Source: Parvibaculum sp040216885 (GTDB lineage: Bacteria > Pseudomonadota > Alphaproteobacteria > Parvibaculales > Parvibaculaceae). Taken from it: DNA of 64,000 nt. Below the pieces are notes generated by a model. That model did no database searches, was not told the DNA's origin, and was given only the letters and a program-made list of their open reading frames with translations. Below, piece by piece: positions 1 through 8,374 of this stretch; positions within the stretch are counted from its first letter, which is position 1, and each line of letters starts with the position of its first letter. The position numbers were made by a program, and so were the translations under genes. The DNA is taken from NCBI GenBank assembly GCA_040216885.1, contig JAVJOG010000015.1, positions 58,270-122,269 of the forward strand, read 5' to 3'.

Positions 1-80
1 CTCCTTCGTCGCTCCCGGTTGCCAGTTTGGGGAGGTCCCGCTAGACCTGCAAGCCGATCCCGCCGCCGGAGGACAGCGCC

Positions 81-1079
81 TTGCCCAACCTGCCCGAGAC
101 CATGACGGCCATCGCGATCCGCGAGCCCGGAGGCCCGGACGTGCTGGAAAGCCGAAGGATTCCGAGGCCCCACCCCGGCCATGGCGAAATCCTGATCAAG
201 GTTGCCGCCGCCGGCGTCAACCGCCCCGACACGATCCAGCGCATGGGCCTCTATCCGCCGCCGCCCGGCGCCCCGGAAACGCCGGGGCTTGAGGTCGCCG
301 GCGAGGTCGTGGCCGCAGGACCGGGCGTTTCGATGTGGAAGGCGGGCGACAAGGTCTGCGCGCTGGTGGGCGGTGGCGGCTACGCCGAATACTGTCTCGC
401 GCACGAGACGCACACCCTGCCCGTGCCGCAGGGACTGTCGATGACGGAAGCGGCGGCGCTGCCCGAAACCTTTTTCACCGTCTGGACCAATGTCTTCGAG
501 CGCGGCGGCCTGAAGGCCGGCGAGACTTTCCTCGTGCATGGCGGCTCGAGCGGCATCGGCACGACGGCAATCCAGCTTGCGCGCCTCTTCGGCGCCAAGG
601 TCATCGCGACAGCGGGCTCGGCCGAGAAATGTGCGGCCTGCCTGAAGCTCGGCGCCGACGCGGCGATCAACTACCGCGACGCCGATTTCGTCGCCGAGAC
701 GAAGCGGCTGACGGACGGGCGCGGTGCAGATGTCATCCTCGACATGGTGGGCGGCGACTATATAGCGCGCAACATTCAGGTGGCCGCGACCGGCGGGCGC
801 ATCGTTTCTATCGCCTTCCTGAACGGGCCGACGGCGGAGGTGAATTTCCTCCCCGTAATGCTGAAGCGGCTGACGCTGACGGGATCGACACTCCGCCCAC
901 GGAGCATCGAGGAAAAGGCGGCACTTGCCCGGGCCTTGCGCGAAAAGGTATGGCCGCCGATCGAGGCAGGGCGCATACAACCCTTGATAGATACGGTCTT
1001 TCCGCTGGCCGACGCCGCGAAAGCGCATGCCCTTATGGAAAAGAGCAGCCATATCGGCAAGATAATCCTGACCGTTTGA
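81..1079 (+). CDS. NAD(P)H quinone oxidoreductase, PIG3/zeta-crystallin family
   Basis: A 332-residue medium-chain reductase without zinc ligands, expected to reduce quinones with NADPH in the cytosol. An N-terminal GroES-like fold carries the GVNRPD segment (about 45-50) typical of quinone reductases. The Rossmann part has HGGSSGIG (about 153-160) for NADPH. The chosen start is TTG at 81, because GGAGGA lies 7 bases before it; an ATG at 102 (MTAIAIREPGG) gives the usual PIG3 length but has no clear ribosome site. It is a single gene, followed by a 176-base gap before the SYLF gene. The family call is firm; the physiological quinone is unknown. Confidence 0.9.
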   Translation: MPNLPETMTAIAIREPGGPDVLESRRIPRPHPGHGEILIKVAAAGVNRPDTIQRMGLYPPPPGAPETPGLEVAGEVVAAGPGVSMWKAGDKVCALVGGGGYAEYCLAHETHTLPVPQGLSMTEAAALPETFFTVWTNVFERGGLKAGETFLVHGGSSGIGTTAIQLARLFGAKVIATAGSAEKCAACLKLGADAAINYRDADFVAETKRLTDGRGADVILDMVGGDYIARNIQVAATGGRIVSIAFLNGPTAEVNFLPVMLKRLTLTGSTLRPRSIEEKAALARALREKVWPPIEAGRIQPLIDTVFPLADAAKAHALMEKSSHIGKIILTV

Positions 1080-1255
1080 GCCAATTTTTGCGCGGCCTCA
1101 TTCGCGCCCGAAATCATCACAGTCTCTCCACTAAATCGTCATAAGCCTCCTCGAAGGTCCGGTCCTCGGCGGCATCGCCCGCCGGGCATCGCCGTCCGCG
1201 CGATGCCGCTCACGGTCGCAAGACCCGATCTTCCACGACGCAAAGGAGAACACCG

Positions 1256-1816
1256 ATGACGAACCTCAAAAGATTCATGCTTGCCGCCGTCTTTGCCGCG
1301 GCAACATCGGTTTCGCTTGGCGCGGTTCAAAGCGCTCATGCGGCAACCGCCGAAGACCTGAACAAGGAAGCCGCACACGCGCTCGACAAGCTCTACGAGA
1401 CCAATGCGGTCGCGAAGGACATCGGCGAACAGGCGCAGGCGATCCTCGTCTTCCCGAACATCGTCAAGGCCGGTCTCGTTTTCGGCGGAGCCTATGGCGA
1501 GGGCGTCCTCAACGAAAACGGCGAGGTGCAGCGCTACTACAATTCCGTGACGGGCTCCTGGGGCCTGCAGGCGGGCGCGCAGTCCTACGGCTATGCCGTT
1601 TTCCTGATGAACGACGAGGCGGTGAACTACCTGAAGGAATCGCATGGTCTTGAGATCGGCGTCGGTCCGACGGTGGTCGTCGTCGACGAGGGCGCGGCCA
1701 AGAACCTCTCGACCTCGACGCTGAAGGAAGATGCCTATGCCTTCATCTTCGACCAGAAGGGCCTGATGGCCGGCGTCAGCATCGAGGGCACCAAGATCAC
1801 CGAGATCAAGCGCTAA
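1256..1816 (+). CDS. SYLF/YSC84-domain lipid-binding protein, exported
   Basis: A 186-residue protein with a clear Sec signal peptide (positively charged start, hydrophobic stretch, cleavage near AHA-AT at residue 30). The mature part matches the SYLF (Ysc84) domain: the run VFPNIVKAGLVFGGAYGEG followed by a glycine-rich stretch and a C-terminal beta segment. SYLF domains bind phosphoinositides in eukaryotes; bacterial periplasmic members are of uncertain role. ATG follows an AAAGGAGAACACC ribosome site. The gene stands alone and is closed by a strong intrinsic terminator at 1835. Confidence 0.85.
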   Translation: MTNLKRFMLAAVFAAATSVSLGAVQSAHAATAEDLNKEAAHALDKLYETNAVAKDIGEQAQAILVFPNIVKAGLVFGGAYGEGVLNENGEVQRYYNSVTGSWGLQAGAQSYGYAVFLMNDEAVNYLKESHGLEIGVGPTVVVVDEGAAKNLSTSTLKEDAYAFIFDQKGLMAGVSIEGTKITEIKR

Positions 1817-1834
1817 ACACGGCGCCCGCCATTG

Positions 1835-1870
1835 AAAAAGGCCGGAATCCCGAGGGTTCCGGCCTTTTTT
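1835..1870 (+). terminator. Rho-independent terminator of the SYLF gene
   Basis: The 13-base stem AAAAAGGCCGGAA pairs with TTCCGGCCTTTTT across a 9-base loop and runs into a T6 tract, starting 18 bases after the stop codon. Confidence 0.9.
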
Positions 1871-2017
1871 GCGCGCTCTTCACAATTTGGGGGGCCCGCA
1901 TCATTCCGCTTTCATTGACCGCTTTTTCGCCCTATATAACGCCCTCAATCCAACTCTTCGATGGACAGGAAAAGCGGTTTATCCGGCGGGCTCGCCGGGT
2001 GGACCAGAGGAAGCAAC

Positions 2018-2755
2018 ATGATTCAGCCCCTTATGCCCAAGGCGACGGCCGTCTGGCTCGTCGAGAACACCGCGCTGACCTTCGATCAGGTGGCCGATTT
2101 CTGCGGTTTGCATGTGCTTGAGGTGAAGGGCATCGCCGACGGCGACGTGGCGCAGGGGATCAAGGGCATGGACCCGGTGGTGTCCGGCCAGTTGACGCGC
2201 GCCGAGATCGAGCGCTGCCAGCAGGACCCGGATGCGCGCCTGCAAACCGCTGAAAGCAAATACAAAATCCCGCCGATCCCGACGCGCAAGGGCCCGCGCT
2301 ACACGCCCGTTTCGCGCCGCCAGGACCGCCCGGACGCGATCGCCTGGCTGCTGCGCAACCACCCGGAACTGCCGGACTCGCAGGTCGCCAAGCTCGTCGG
2401 CACCACCAAGCCGACGATCCAGAGCGTGCGCGACCGCAGCCACTGGAACGCGCCCAACATCAAGCCGGTCGATCCCGTAACCCTCGGTCTTTGCACGCAA
2501 ATCGAGCTCGACGCGGCGGTGCAGAAGGCCGCCCGCAAGGCTGAACGCGAACGCAAGAAGGCCAACAAGGCCGCCGGCATCACCGAAACGCTGCTGCCGG
2601 CAAGCGAAACCGCGCCCCAGCCCGCCGAACCGCTGCACGCGACCATCGCAGCGCCGGAAAAGAAGCCGGAAGACGAGGAACGCAAGAGCTATGACGCCGA
2701 CAGCGTTTTCGCGAAGCTGAAAGACGTCAAGATCGAGGAGGACGGCGAGGCGTAA
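2018..2755 (+). CDS. trcR: Cell-cycle transcriptional regulator TrcR (DUF1013)
   Basis: A 245-residue member of DUF1013, a conserved alphaproteobacterial family described as the cell-cycle regulator TrcR. The N-terminal half holds the conserved WLVENTALTF and FCGLHVLEVKGIADG blocks. A helix-turn-helix-like segment, LPDSQVAKLVGTTKPTIQSV, lies near residues 120-140, and a lysine-rich tail with a basic stretch (KAERERKKANKA) follows. The start at 2018 has AGAGGA six bases upstream; the longer reading frame from 1961 would add a 19-residue, non-conserved leader. Monocistronic, with its own terminator. Confidence 0.88.
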   Translation: MIQPLMPKATAVWLVENTALTFDQVADFCGLHVLEVKGIADGDVAQGIKGMDPVVSGQLTRAEIERCQQDPDARLQTAESKYKIPPIPTRKGPRYTPVSRRQDRPDAIAWLLRNHPELPDSQVAKLVGTTKPTIQSVRDRSHWNAPNIKPVDPVTLGLCTQIELDAAVQKAARKAERERKKANKAAGITETLLPASETAPQPAEPLHATIAAPEKKPEDEERKSYDADSVFAKLKDVKIEEDGEA

Positions 2756-2765
2756 TCCCCGCTTT

Positions 2766-3049
2766 CTGTCATCGAACTGTCACAAATGAAAAGGCGCGGT
2801 TTTCCGCGCCTTTTTGTTTTTCGCCCGCGGCTGTCATCGAACTGTCAAAAAACTGTCACAAACATCCGGATTTTTGATCCGCCTACGGACGATAATCGGG
2901 GATAAAAATAATTTATCCCCGGTTTTGAGGCCCGCGATGGAGACGCGCGGAACATTTTGCGTTTTTGCGGGGTGCGGCTTGCGAGCCGGGGATAAGTCGC
3001 ACGGCGGCGTCACGTCCGACGATACCGGGGATAAGTGAAGTTATCCCCG
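2766..3049. repeat. Composite intergenic repeat, locus 1 (CTGTCA array plus GGGGATAA blocks)
   Basis: This 315-base gap between trcR and the SDR gene holds no gene beyond the terminator. CTGTCA occurs at 2766 and 2777, and again at 2831, 2842 and 2853, each spaced exactly 11 bases. The dyad TCCGCCTACGGA is at 2878-2889. CGGGGATAA or its complement occurs at 2897, 2913, 2987, 3026 and 3041; two of these pairs (2897/2913 and 3026/3041) are inverted repeats with short spacers. The same modules recur near 28.8 and 58.7 kb. Function unknown. Confidence 0.8.
2789..2815 (+). terminator. Rho-independent terminator of trcR
   Basis: Stem AAAAGGCGCGG / CCGCGCCTTTT with a TTTT loop followed by further T residues. 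It sits inside the first composite-repeat locus, directly after a pair of CTGTCA units. Confidence 0.85.
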
Positions 3050-3070
3050 GTTTGCGGGCCGCGCCCTCCC

Positions 3071-3901
3071 CTACTTCTTCTTCTCCTCGTCCTTCGCCTT
3101 CACCGGCGGCTGGGCGAGGTAGTTGAGGGAGAGGCGGCCGCCATCGGCATAGATGGTCTGGCCGGTCATGTAGCTGGCGGCGTCCGACGCAAGGAAGACC
3201 GCGATGGAGGCGATTTCCTCCGGCCGGCCGATGCGGCCCAGGGGCGTGCGCGACATCATGACTTTCTGCGCGCGCTCGTCGCTGTTGACGGCGGCGGCCA
3301 TCGGCGTCGCGATGGTGCCGGGGCCGACCGCGTTGACGCGGATGCCGTAGGGCGCCAGCGACAGCGCCATCGCTTCGGTAAGCTGCTTGACGCCGCCTTT
3401 CGACGCGACATAGGCGGTCTGGTCGGCAATCGCGAGAACGGCATTGATCGACGACATGTTGACGATGACGCCGGGCGGATGGCCATCCTCGATCTGCTTG
3501 ACCATCTGCTGCGCGACCGCCTGGCCGATCAGGAACTGGCCCTTGAGATTGATGCGGATGACACGATCGAACTCTTCTTCTTCGAGCGTCAGGAAACTGG
3601 CGCCGGGCGAAACGACGCCGGCATTGTTGACGAGAATGTCGACGCGCTCGAAGGAATCCGTCGTCGCGCAGACGACATTGCGCACGTCGAGCCGCTCGCC
3701 GACATCGCAATGCCGGAAGCGCGCCTCGCCGCCGCGGTCGGCGATTTCGGCGGCAACCGCCTCGCCCGCGTCCTCGTCGACATCGCACAGCATCACCTTC
3801 GCGCCCTGATCGGCAAAGGCATGCGCCACCGCGCGCCCGATGCCGCTCGCGCCGCCGGTGACGATCGCAACCTTGCCTTTGAGAGTTTCGCCTGCGGCCA
3901 T
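3071..3901 (-). CDS. SDR-family NAD(P)-dependent oxidoreductase
   Basis: A 276-residue classical short-chain dehydrogenase. The cofactor motif TGGASGIG is at 15-22, NNAG at 93-96, and the catalytic set is completed by the serine of NMSSI (151-152), Tyr165 and Lys169 in YVASK. The aspartate at the end of the second strand (LCDVDED) suggests NAD rather than NADP. GGAGTAAGTCC supports the ATG start. The C-terminus is extended by a lysine-rich tail (VKAKDEEKKK), which is unusual for the family. Substrate not predictable; it may serve fatty-acid or alcohol metabolism beside the neighbouring acyl-CoA ligases. Confidence 0.88.
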   Translation of the reverse strand: MAAGETLKGKVAIVTGGASGIGRAVAHAFADQGAKVMLCDVDEDAGEAVAAEIADRGGEARFRHCDVGERLDVRNVVCATTDSFERVDILVNNAGVVSPGASFLTLEEEEFDRVIRINLKGQFLIGQAVAQQMVKQIEDGHPPGVIVNMSSINAVLAIADQTAYVASKGGVKQLTEAMALSLAPYGIRVNAVGPGTIATPMAAAVNSDERAQKVMMSRTPLGRIGRPEEIASIAVFLASDAASYMTGQTIYADGGRLSLNYLAQPPVKAKDEEKKK

Positions 3902-4054
3902 GGACTTACTCCGGGTTTCGAAGTGGGGAGGTATAGCATCTGGAGGGTGTGAGGGGGAGGGGCAAGGGGGATTGACGGTGAAGCATCACGCTGCCTGAAC
4001 CCGACACACAAGTGTCACCCCGGTATTTGTTGCACCTTCGTTGCCCACATATCT

Positions 4055-4084
4055 CCCCCACTCGTCTTTGCCGGGCTTGATCAG
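4055..4084. repeat. Solitary REP-like element, GTCTTTGCCGGGCTTGA family
   Basis: The segment CCCCACTCGTCTTTGCCGGG, continuing into CTTGATCA, matches the elements at 12228, 12611 and 12712, but its 3' arm is degenerate, so the hairpin is incomplete. It lies in the 277-base gap between the SDR start and the prpE end. Confidence 0.6.
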
Positions 4085-4108
4085 GGTACATCCATGAACA
4101 AGAATACT

Positions 4109-4138
4109 GTGTCACCCCGGCTTTCGCCGGGGTGACAC
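4109..4138. repeat. Perfect 13-bp palindrome (REP-like, GTGTCACCCCGGC family)
   Basis: GTGTCACCCCGGC pairs perfectly with GCCGGGGTGACAC across a TTTC loop. The same core occurs at 6230-6250. It lies 40 bases beyond the prpE stop, so it may also block transcription from prpE, although it has no T-tract. Confidence 0.8.
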
Positions 4139-4178
4139 TGAGTTTTTGTTGAGCGCATCGAAAAAATCCGCCCCTCTC

Positions 4179-6080
4179 CTACCTTCCCAGCCCCGCCTTC
4201 AGCACCGCTTCGATTTCGCCGAGCACGGCGGGGTCGTCGATGGTGGCGGGGGTGTCCCATTTTTCGCCGTCGGCGATCTTGCGCATCGTGCCGCGCAGCA
4301 CCTTGCCGGAGCGGGTTTTCGGCAGGCGCTGCACGATCATCGCGGTCTTGAAGGCGGCGACGGGACCGATCCGTTCACGGATGAGTGCGACCGCCTCACG
4401 TTCGATGTCGGCGGCGGGACGCGCGACGCCGGCATTGAGGACGAGGAAGCCGACCGGCACCTGGCCCTTCATGGGGTCCGCGATGCCGATGACCGCGCAT
4501 TCGGCGACATCGGGATGCGCGGCCAGCACTTCCTCCATGCCGCCGGTCGACAAGCGATGACCGGCGACATTGATGATGTCGTCGGTGCGGCTCATCACGT
4601 AGAGATAGCCGTCCTCATCGAGGAAGCCCGCGTCTGCCGTCTTGTAGTAGCCCGGAAACTCGCTGAGGTAGCTCTCGCGGAAGCCCTGTTCGTTCTGCCA
4701 CAGCGTCGGCAGGCAGCCCGGCGGCAGCGGCAGCTTGACGACGATGGCGCCGGTCGTGTTGGGGCCGACCTGTTTGCAGGCCTCGTCCACCACATGAATT
4801 TCATAGCCGGGCAGCGGCACGGAGGGCGAACCGTATTTGACCGGCAGCCGCTCGATGCCCATCGGGTTTGAAACCATCGGCCAGCCGCTCTCGGTCTGCC
4901 ACCAGTGATCGATGACCGGGCGGCCCGAAAGCGCCTTTTCGGCCCACTGGATCGTGTCGGGATCGGCGCGCTCGCCGGCGAGATAAAGCACCTCGAATTT
5001 CGTGAGGTCGTATTTCGAGACGAGTTCGGCCTGCGGGTCTTCCTTGCGGATGGCACGGAAGGCGGTGGGCGCGGTGAACATCGCCTTGACGCCATGCTCG
5101 GCAATGATGCGCCAATAGGTGCCGGCATCGGGCGTGCCGACGGGCTTGCCCTCGAAGAGGATCGTCGTGCAGCCATGCACCAGCGGCCCGTAGACGATGT
5201 AGCTGTGCCCGACAACCCAGCCGACATCGGAAGCGGCCCAGAAGGTGTCGCCGGGGTCGATGTCGTAGACGTTTTTCATCGACCATTTCAGCGCCACCAT
5301 ATGGCCGCCATTGTCGCGCACCACGCCTTTCGGCTTGCCGGTGGTGCCCGAGGTGTAGAGCACGTAAAGCGGATCGGTGGCGGCGACGGAGACGCAGTCG
5401 GGCCGCGCATCGGCGGCGGCGGCCTTGTCCATCTCGTCCTTCCAGTCGAAATCGCGGCCCGCGACGAGCGTTGCCTTCTCCATTTCGCGCTGGAAGACGA
5501 TCGTGGCCGAAACCTTGTGCGCGCTCATCTCGATCGCCTTGTCCATCAGCGGCTTGTAGGCGATGACCCGGCCGGGCTCGAGCCCGCAGGAGGCCGAGAC
5601 GATCAGCTTCGGCGTCGCATCGTCGATGCGGGTTGCCAATTCCTTCGGCGCGAAGCCGCCAAAGACGACGGAGTGGATCGCGCCGAGCCGCGCGCAGGCG
5701 AGCATCGCGACGGCGGCCTGCGGCACCATCGGCATGTAGATCAACACGCGGTCGCCCTTCTCGATGCCGTGGCGCTGGAGGACGCCGGCAAAGAGCGAAA
5801 CCTTTTCGAGGAGCTCGGCGTAGGTGAATTTCTTGACGCGGCCGAGCATGGTGCTGTCATAGATCAGCGCGGTGCGCGCGCCGTGGCCCGCCTTGACGTG
5901 ACGGTCGAGCGCGTTCCAGCAGGTGTTGGTCTCCGCGCCGACGAACCAGCGGGAGAGGCCGTTCTTGACTTCGAGGGTTTGCGTCGCCGGCTTGAACCAG
6001 TCGATCTCTTTCGCCGCTTCGGCCCAGAAGCCCTCCGGATCGCGCTTCCAGGCGTCGTAGGTGTCCTTGTAACTGGTCAT
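4179..6080 (-). CDS. prpE: Propionyl-CoA synthetase (acetyl-CoA synthetase family)
   Basis: A 633-residue AMP-forming ligase converting propionate (or acetate) plus CoA and ATP to the acyl-CoA. Its length and N-terminus (YKDTYDAWKRDPEGFWAEAA) match PrpE. The ATP loop YTSGTTGKPKG is at 242-252, the A5-type WWQTESGWP segment is near 390, and the acetylatable catalytic lysine lies in PKTRSGKVLRG near residue 600. The ATG at 6080 has GGGGAGG nine bases upstream. It is transcribed away from the neighbouring acyl-CoA ligase. No prpBCD genes are nearby, so acetate is possible as substrate. Confidence 0.88.
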   Translation of the reverse strand: MTSYKDTYDAWKRDPEGFWAEAAKEIDWFKPATQTLEVKNGLSRWFVGAETNTCWNALDRHVKAGHGARTALIYDSTMLGRVKKFTYAELLEKVSLFAGVLQRHGIEKGDRVLIYMPMVPQAAVAMLACARLGAIHSVVFGGFAPKELATRIDDATPKLIVSASCGLEPGRVIAYKPLMDKAIEMSAHKVSATIVFQREMEKATLVAGRDFDWKDEMDKAAAADARPDCVSVAATDPLYVLYTSGTTGKPKGVVRDNGGHMVALKWSMKNVYDIDPGDTFWAASDVGWVVGHSYIVYGPLVHGCTTILFEGKPVGTPDAGTYWRIIAEHGVKAMFTAPTAFRAIRKEDPQAELVSKYDLTKFEVLYLAGERADPDTIQWAEKALSGRPVIDHWWQTESGWPMVSNPMGIERLPVKYGSPSVPLPGYEIHVVDEACKQVGPNTTGAIVVKLPLPPGCLPTLWQNEQGFRESYLSEFPGYYKTADAGFLDEDGYLYVMSRTDDIINVAGHRLSTGGMEEVLAAHPDVAECAVIGIADPMKGQVPVGFLVLNAGVARPAADIEREAVALIRERIGPVAAFKTAMIVQRLPKTRSGKVLRGTMRKIADGEKWDTPATIDDPAVLGEIEAVLKAGLGR

Positions 6081-6164
6081 CGCGTGGGCCTCCCCGGTGA
6101 GTTTCTTGTTGGGGAGGTTTTAGCACGGGATGCGGAGAGATTCATGCGCGTGTCCCAACCACAG

Positions 6165-6252
6165 ATGTCATCCCGGCGGAAGCCGGGATCCATCGGCCTT
6201 TCCGCATCTGGGGCTTCCGCCCATGGACCCCGGCTTTCGCCGGGGTGACACT
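6165..6252. repeat. Pair of REP-like palindromes in head-to-head arrangement
   Basis: Two hairpins, ATCCCGGCGGAAGCCGGGAT and ACCCCGGCTTTCGCCGGGGT, are separated by about 37 bases and flanked by TGTCA and TGACA. Together they form one long imperfect palindrome. The second hairpin repeats the core at 4109-4138. They fill part of the 301-base divergent gap between prpE and the next ligase gene; nothing else was recognised in that gap. Confidence 0.8.
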
Positions 6253-6381
6253 TTTGTTTGAGGTGGCGCGGTGCTCAAAATTTGCGCAACGGCATCAACC
6301 CCCTTCCCGCCTTGCCGCTGCCCTGCCCCCTTAGTAACGTCGGCGAAGCATCCCCTCCCCCGCGCGCGACGAGGCACTCCC

Positions 6382-8007
6382 ATGACGAACCCCTATGAAA
6401 CCGGTCTCGACAAGAACCCGGCCAATCACCAGCCGCTGTCGCCGCTGAGTTTTCTGAAGCGGGCGGCGGAGGTTTATCCCGAGAAACTCGCGGTGGTGCA
6501 TGGGAGCCTGCGGCGCGACTATGCGGCGCTTTATGCCCGTTGCCGGAAGCTCGCCTCGGCGCTTGCCGAACGCGGCATCGGGCTCGGGGACACCGTGGCG
6601 GTGATCGCGCCGAACATTCCCGAAATGCTGGAACTGCATTACGGGCCGGCGATGACCGGCGCCGTCGTCAACACGATCAACACGCGGCTCGACGCCGCCG
6701 CCATCGGCTTCATGCTCGATCACGGGGAAGCGAAGGCGCTGTTCGTCGACCGGGAGTTCGCGGGGCTGGCGAAGGACGCGCTGGCGCTTGCGAAGGTCAA
6801 GCCGTTCGTCATCGACATCGACGATGCGTTTTACGACGGGCCGGGCGAGAAGATCGGCGAGACGGATTACGAGAGCTTCATCGCCAAGGGCGACCCGCAT
6901 TTCAACTGGCAGTTGCCGGCCGACGAGTGGCAGGCGATCAGCCTCAACTACACCTCGGGCACAACGGGGAACCCGAAAGGCGTCGTCTATCACCATCGCG
7001 GCGCCTATCTGCTCGGCATGGGCAATATCGTGACGGCGGGGATGACGGGAAGTTCCGTCTATCTCTGGACGGTGCCGATGTTCCATTGCAACGGCTGGTG
7101 CTTCACCTGGTCGCTGAGCGTGGTCGCCGGTACGCATGTGTGTTTGCGCCGCGTGACGGCGGCGAACATCTTCGCCGCGATTGCCGACCACAAGGTGACG
7201 CATATGGCCGGCGCGCCGACCGTGATGGGCTTCCTGATCAACGCCACGGCGGAGGAGAAGAAACCGCTGCCGAACCTCGTCAATTATTTCGCCGCCGCCG
7301 CCCCGCCGCCCGCCGCGACGATCCGCAAGCTGGAAGCGGAAGGCTTCAACGTGATCCATGTCTATGGACTGACCGAAACCTACGGGCCGGCGGTGGTGAA
7401 CGCCTGGCACGACGAATGGGACGCGCTCGAAACGGACAAGCGCGCCGAAGTGAAGGCGCGGCAGGGCGTCAACTACGTGGTGCTGGAAGGCATTTCGGTG
7501 CGCGACCCGGAGACGATGGAGGAAGTGCCGCGCGACGGCGAGACGATGGGCGAGGTGATGTTCCGCGGCAATGTGACGATGAAAGGCTACCTGAAGAACC
7601 CGAAGACGACGGCGGAAGCCTTTGCCGGCGGCTGGTTCCATTCCGGCGATCTCGGCGTCTGGCACGCGGACAACTATATCCAGCTCAAGGATCGCTCGAA
7701 GGACATCATCATTTCGGGCGGCGAGAACATTTCATCGATCGAAGTCGAAGACGCGCTCTACAGGCATCCGGATATTCTGGAAGCGGCCGTGGTGGCGCGC
7801 CCCGACGAGAAATGGGGCGAGACCCCTTGCGCCTTCGTGACCGTGAAGGCGGGCGCGACGCTGACCGAGAAAGACGTGATCGAGCATTGCCGCGCCAACC
7901 TCGCGCATTTCAAATGCCCGAAGACGGTGGTCTTTACCGAATTGCCGAAAACCTCGACCGGAAAAATCCAGAAGTTCAAGCTGCGTACGAAGGCGGAGGA
8001 ACTGTAG
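6382..8007 (+). CDS. Acyl-CoA synthetase (FadD-like AMP-forming ligase)
   Basis: A 541-residue AMP-binding enzyme. The ATP loop TSGTTGNPKG is at 191-200, the gate region HVYGLTETYGP near 330-340, the A8 hinge DRSKDIIISGGENIS near 435-449, and the catalytic lysine is in KTSTGKIQKFKLR at the end. Such enzymes activate medium- or long-chain fatty acids, or related carboxylates, for beta-oxidation. The ATG at 6382 follows GAGG by 7 bases; the open frame extends upstream only into repeat-rich sequence. The exact acid is not deducible. Confidence 0.9.
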   Translation: MTNPYETGLDKNPANHQPLSPLSFLKRAAEVYPEKLAVVHGSLRRDYAALYARCRKLASALAERGIGLGDTVAVIAPNIPEMLELHYGPAMTGAVVNTINTRLDAAAIGFMLDHGEAKALFVDREFAGLAKDALALAKVKPFVIDIDDAFYDGPGEKIGETDYESFIAKGDPHFNWQLPADEWQAISLNYTSGTTGNPKGVVYHHRGAYLLGMGNIVTAGMTGSSVYLWTVPMFHCNGWCFTWSLSVVAGTHVCLRRVTAANIFAAIADHKVTHMAGAPTVMGFLINATAEEKKPLPNLVNYFAAAAPPPAATIRKLEAEGFNVIHVYGLTETYGPAVVNAWHDEWDALETDKRAEVKARQGVNYVVLEGISVRDPETMEEVPRDGETMGEVMFRGNVTMKGYLKNPKTTAEAFAGGWFHSGDLGVWHADNYIQLKDRSKDIIISGGENISSIEVEDALYRHPDILEAAVVARPDEKWGETPCAFVTVKAGATLTEKDVIEHCRANLAHFKCPKTVVFTELPKTSTGKIQKFKLRTKAEEL

Positions 8008-8028
8008 GCGGACGCCCCGAAATGCAAA

Positions 8029-8052
8029 GCGCCGGGCTTGGGGGCCCGGCGC
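8029..8052. terminator. Bidirectional hairpin between convergent genes
   Basis: GCGCCGGGC pairs with GCCCGGCGC over a TTGGGG loop. It lies between the ends of the acyl-CoA ligase and the minus-strand DUF465 gene. A T-rich tail exists only on the minus-strand reading. Confidence 0.6.
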
Positions 8053-8083
8053 CGGTCGTTTCACGTGAATGCTGAGTTTCGTG

Positions 8084-8266
8084 TCAGGCGGCAACGGACC
8101 TTTCGCTGCCCAGCCTTTCGATTTCTTCCTTCAGTCGAAGCTTTTGCTTCTTCAGTTCCGCGATATGCAGATCGTCGCTGCTGGGGTGGTGGATCTCGGC
8201 CTCGATCTCCAGTTCCAGTGTCCTGTGGCGATCACGAAGCTCGGCAATGTGAGACTCCAGAGCCAT
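8084..8266 (-). CDS. DUF465 (YdcH-like) small coiled-coil protein
   Basis: A 60-residue protein made of two heptad-rich helices, HIAELRDRHRTLELEIEAE and HIAELKKQKLRLKEEIERL. The central turn HHPSSDDLHIAELKKQKLRLKEEI is the DUF465 signature. The ATG at 8266 has GGACGGA upstream; the open frame continues further but without conserved sequence. Divergent from ubiX, which is itself followed by a second DUF465 gene, so the two paralogues flank ubiX. Function of the family is unknown. Confidence 0.82.
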   Translation of the reverse strand: MALESHIAELRDRHRTLELEIEAEIHHPSSDDLHIAELKKQKLRLKEEIERLGSERSVAA

Positions 8267-8374
8267 CTCATTCCGTCCTTTCGTTAAACTTCCGACCGGT
8301 AAAGTGTGACTCTTTTCGGGGCCCTTGTCGAACCCCACTCGCAAAGAAAGCGCGGGCATTGTAAAGGTAGGGTT

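Noticed and set aside
2299..2685. Long open frames on the opposite strands of trcR, purK, pyk and most other genes
   Set aside because: They mirror the codon pattern of conserved genes in GC-rich DNA, encode arginine- and alanine-rich sequence without domains, and lack ribosome sites.
2897..3049. TTATCCCCG blocks as DnaA boxes or an origin
   Set aside because: Only TTATCC agrees with the DnaA box; the last three bases differ in every copy, and no origin-type genes (dnaA, dnaN, hemE, parAB) are near.
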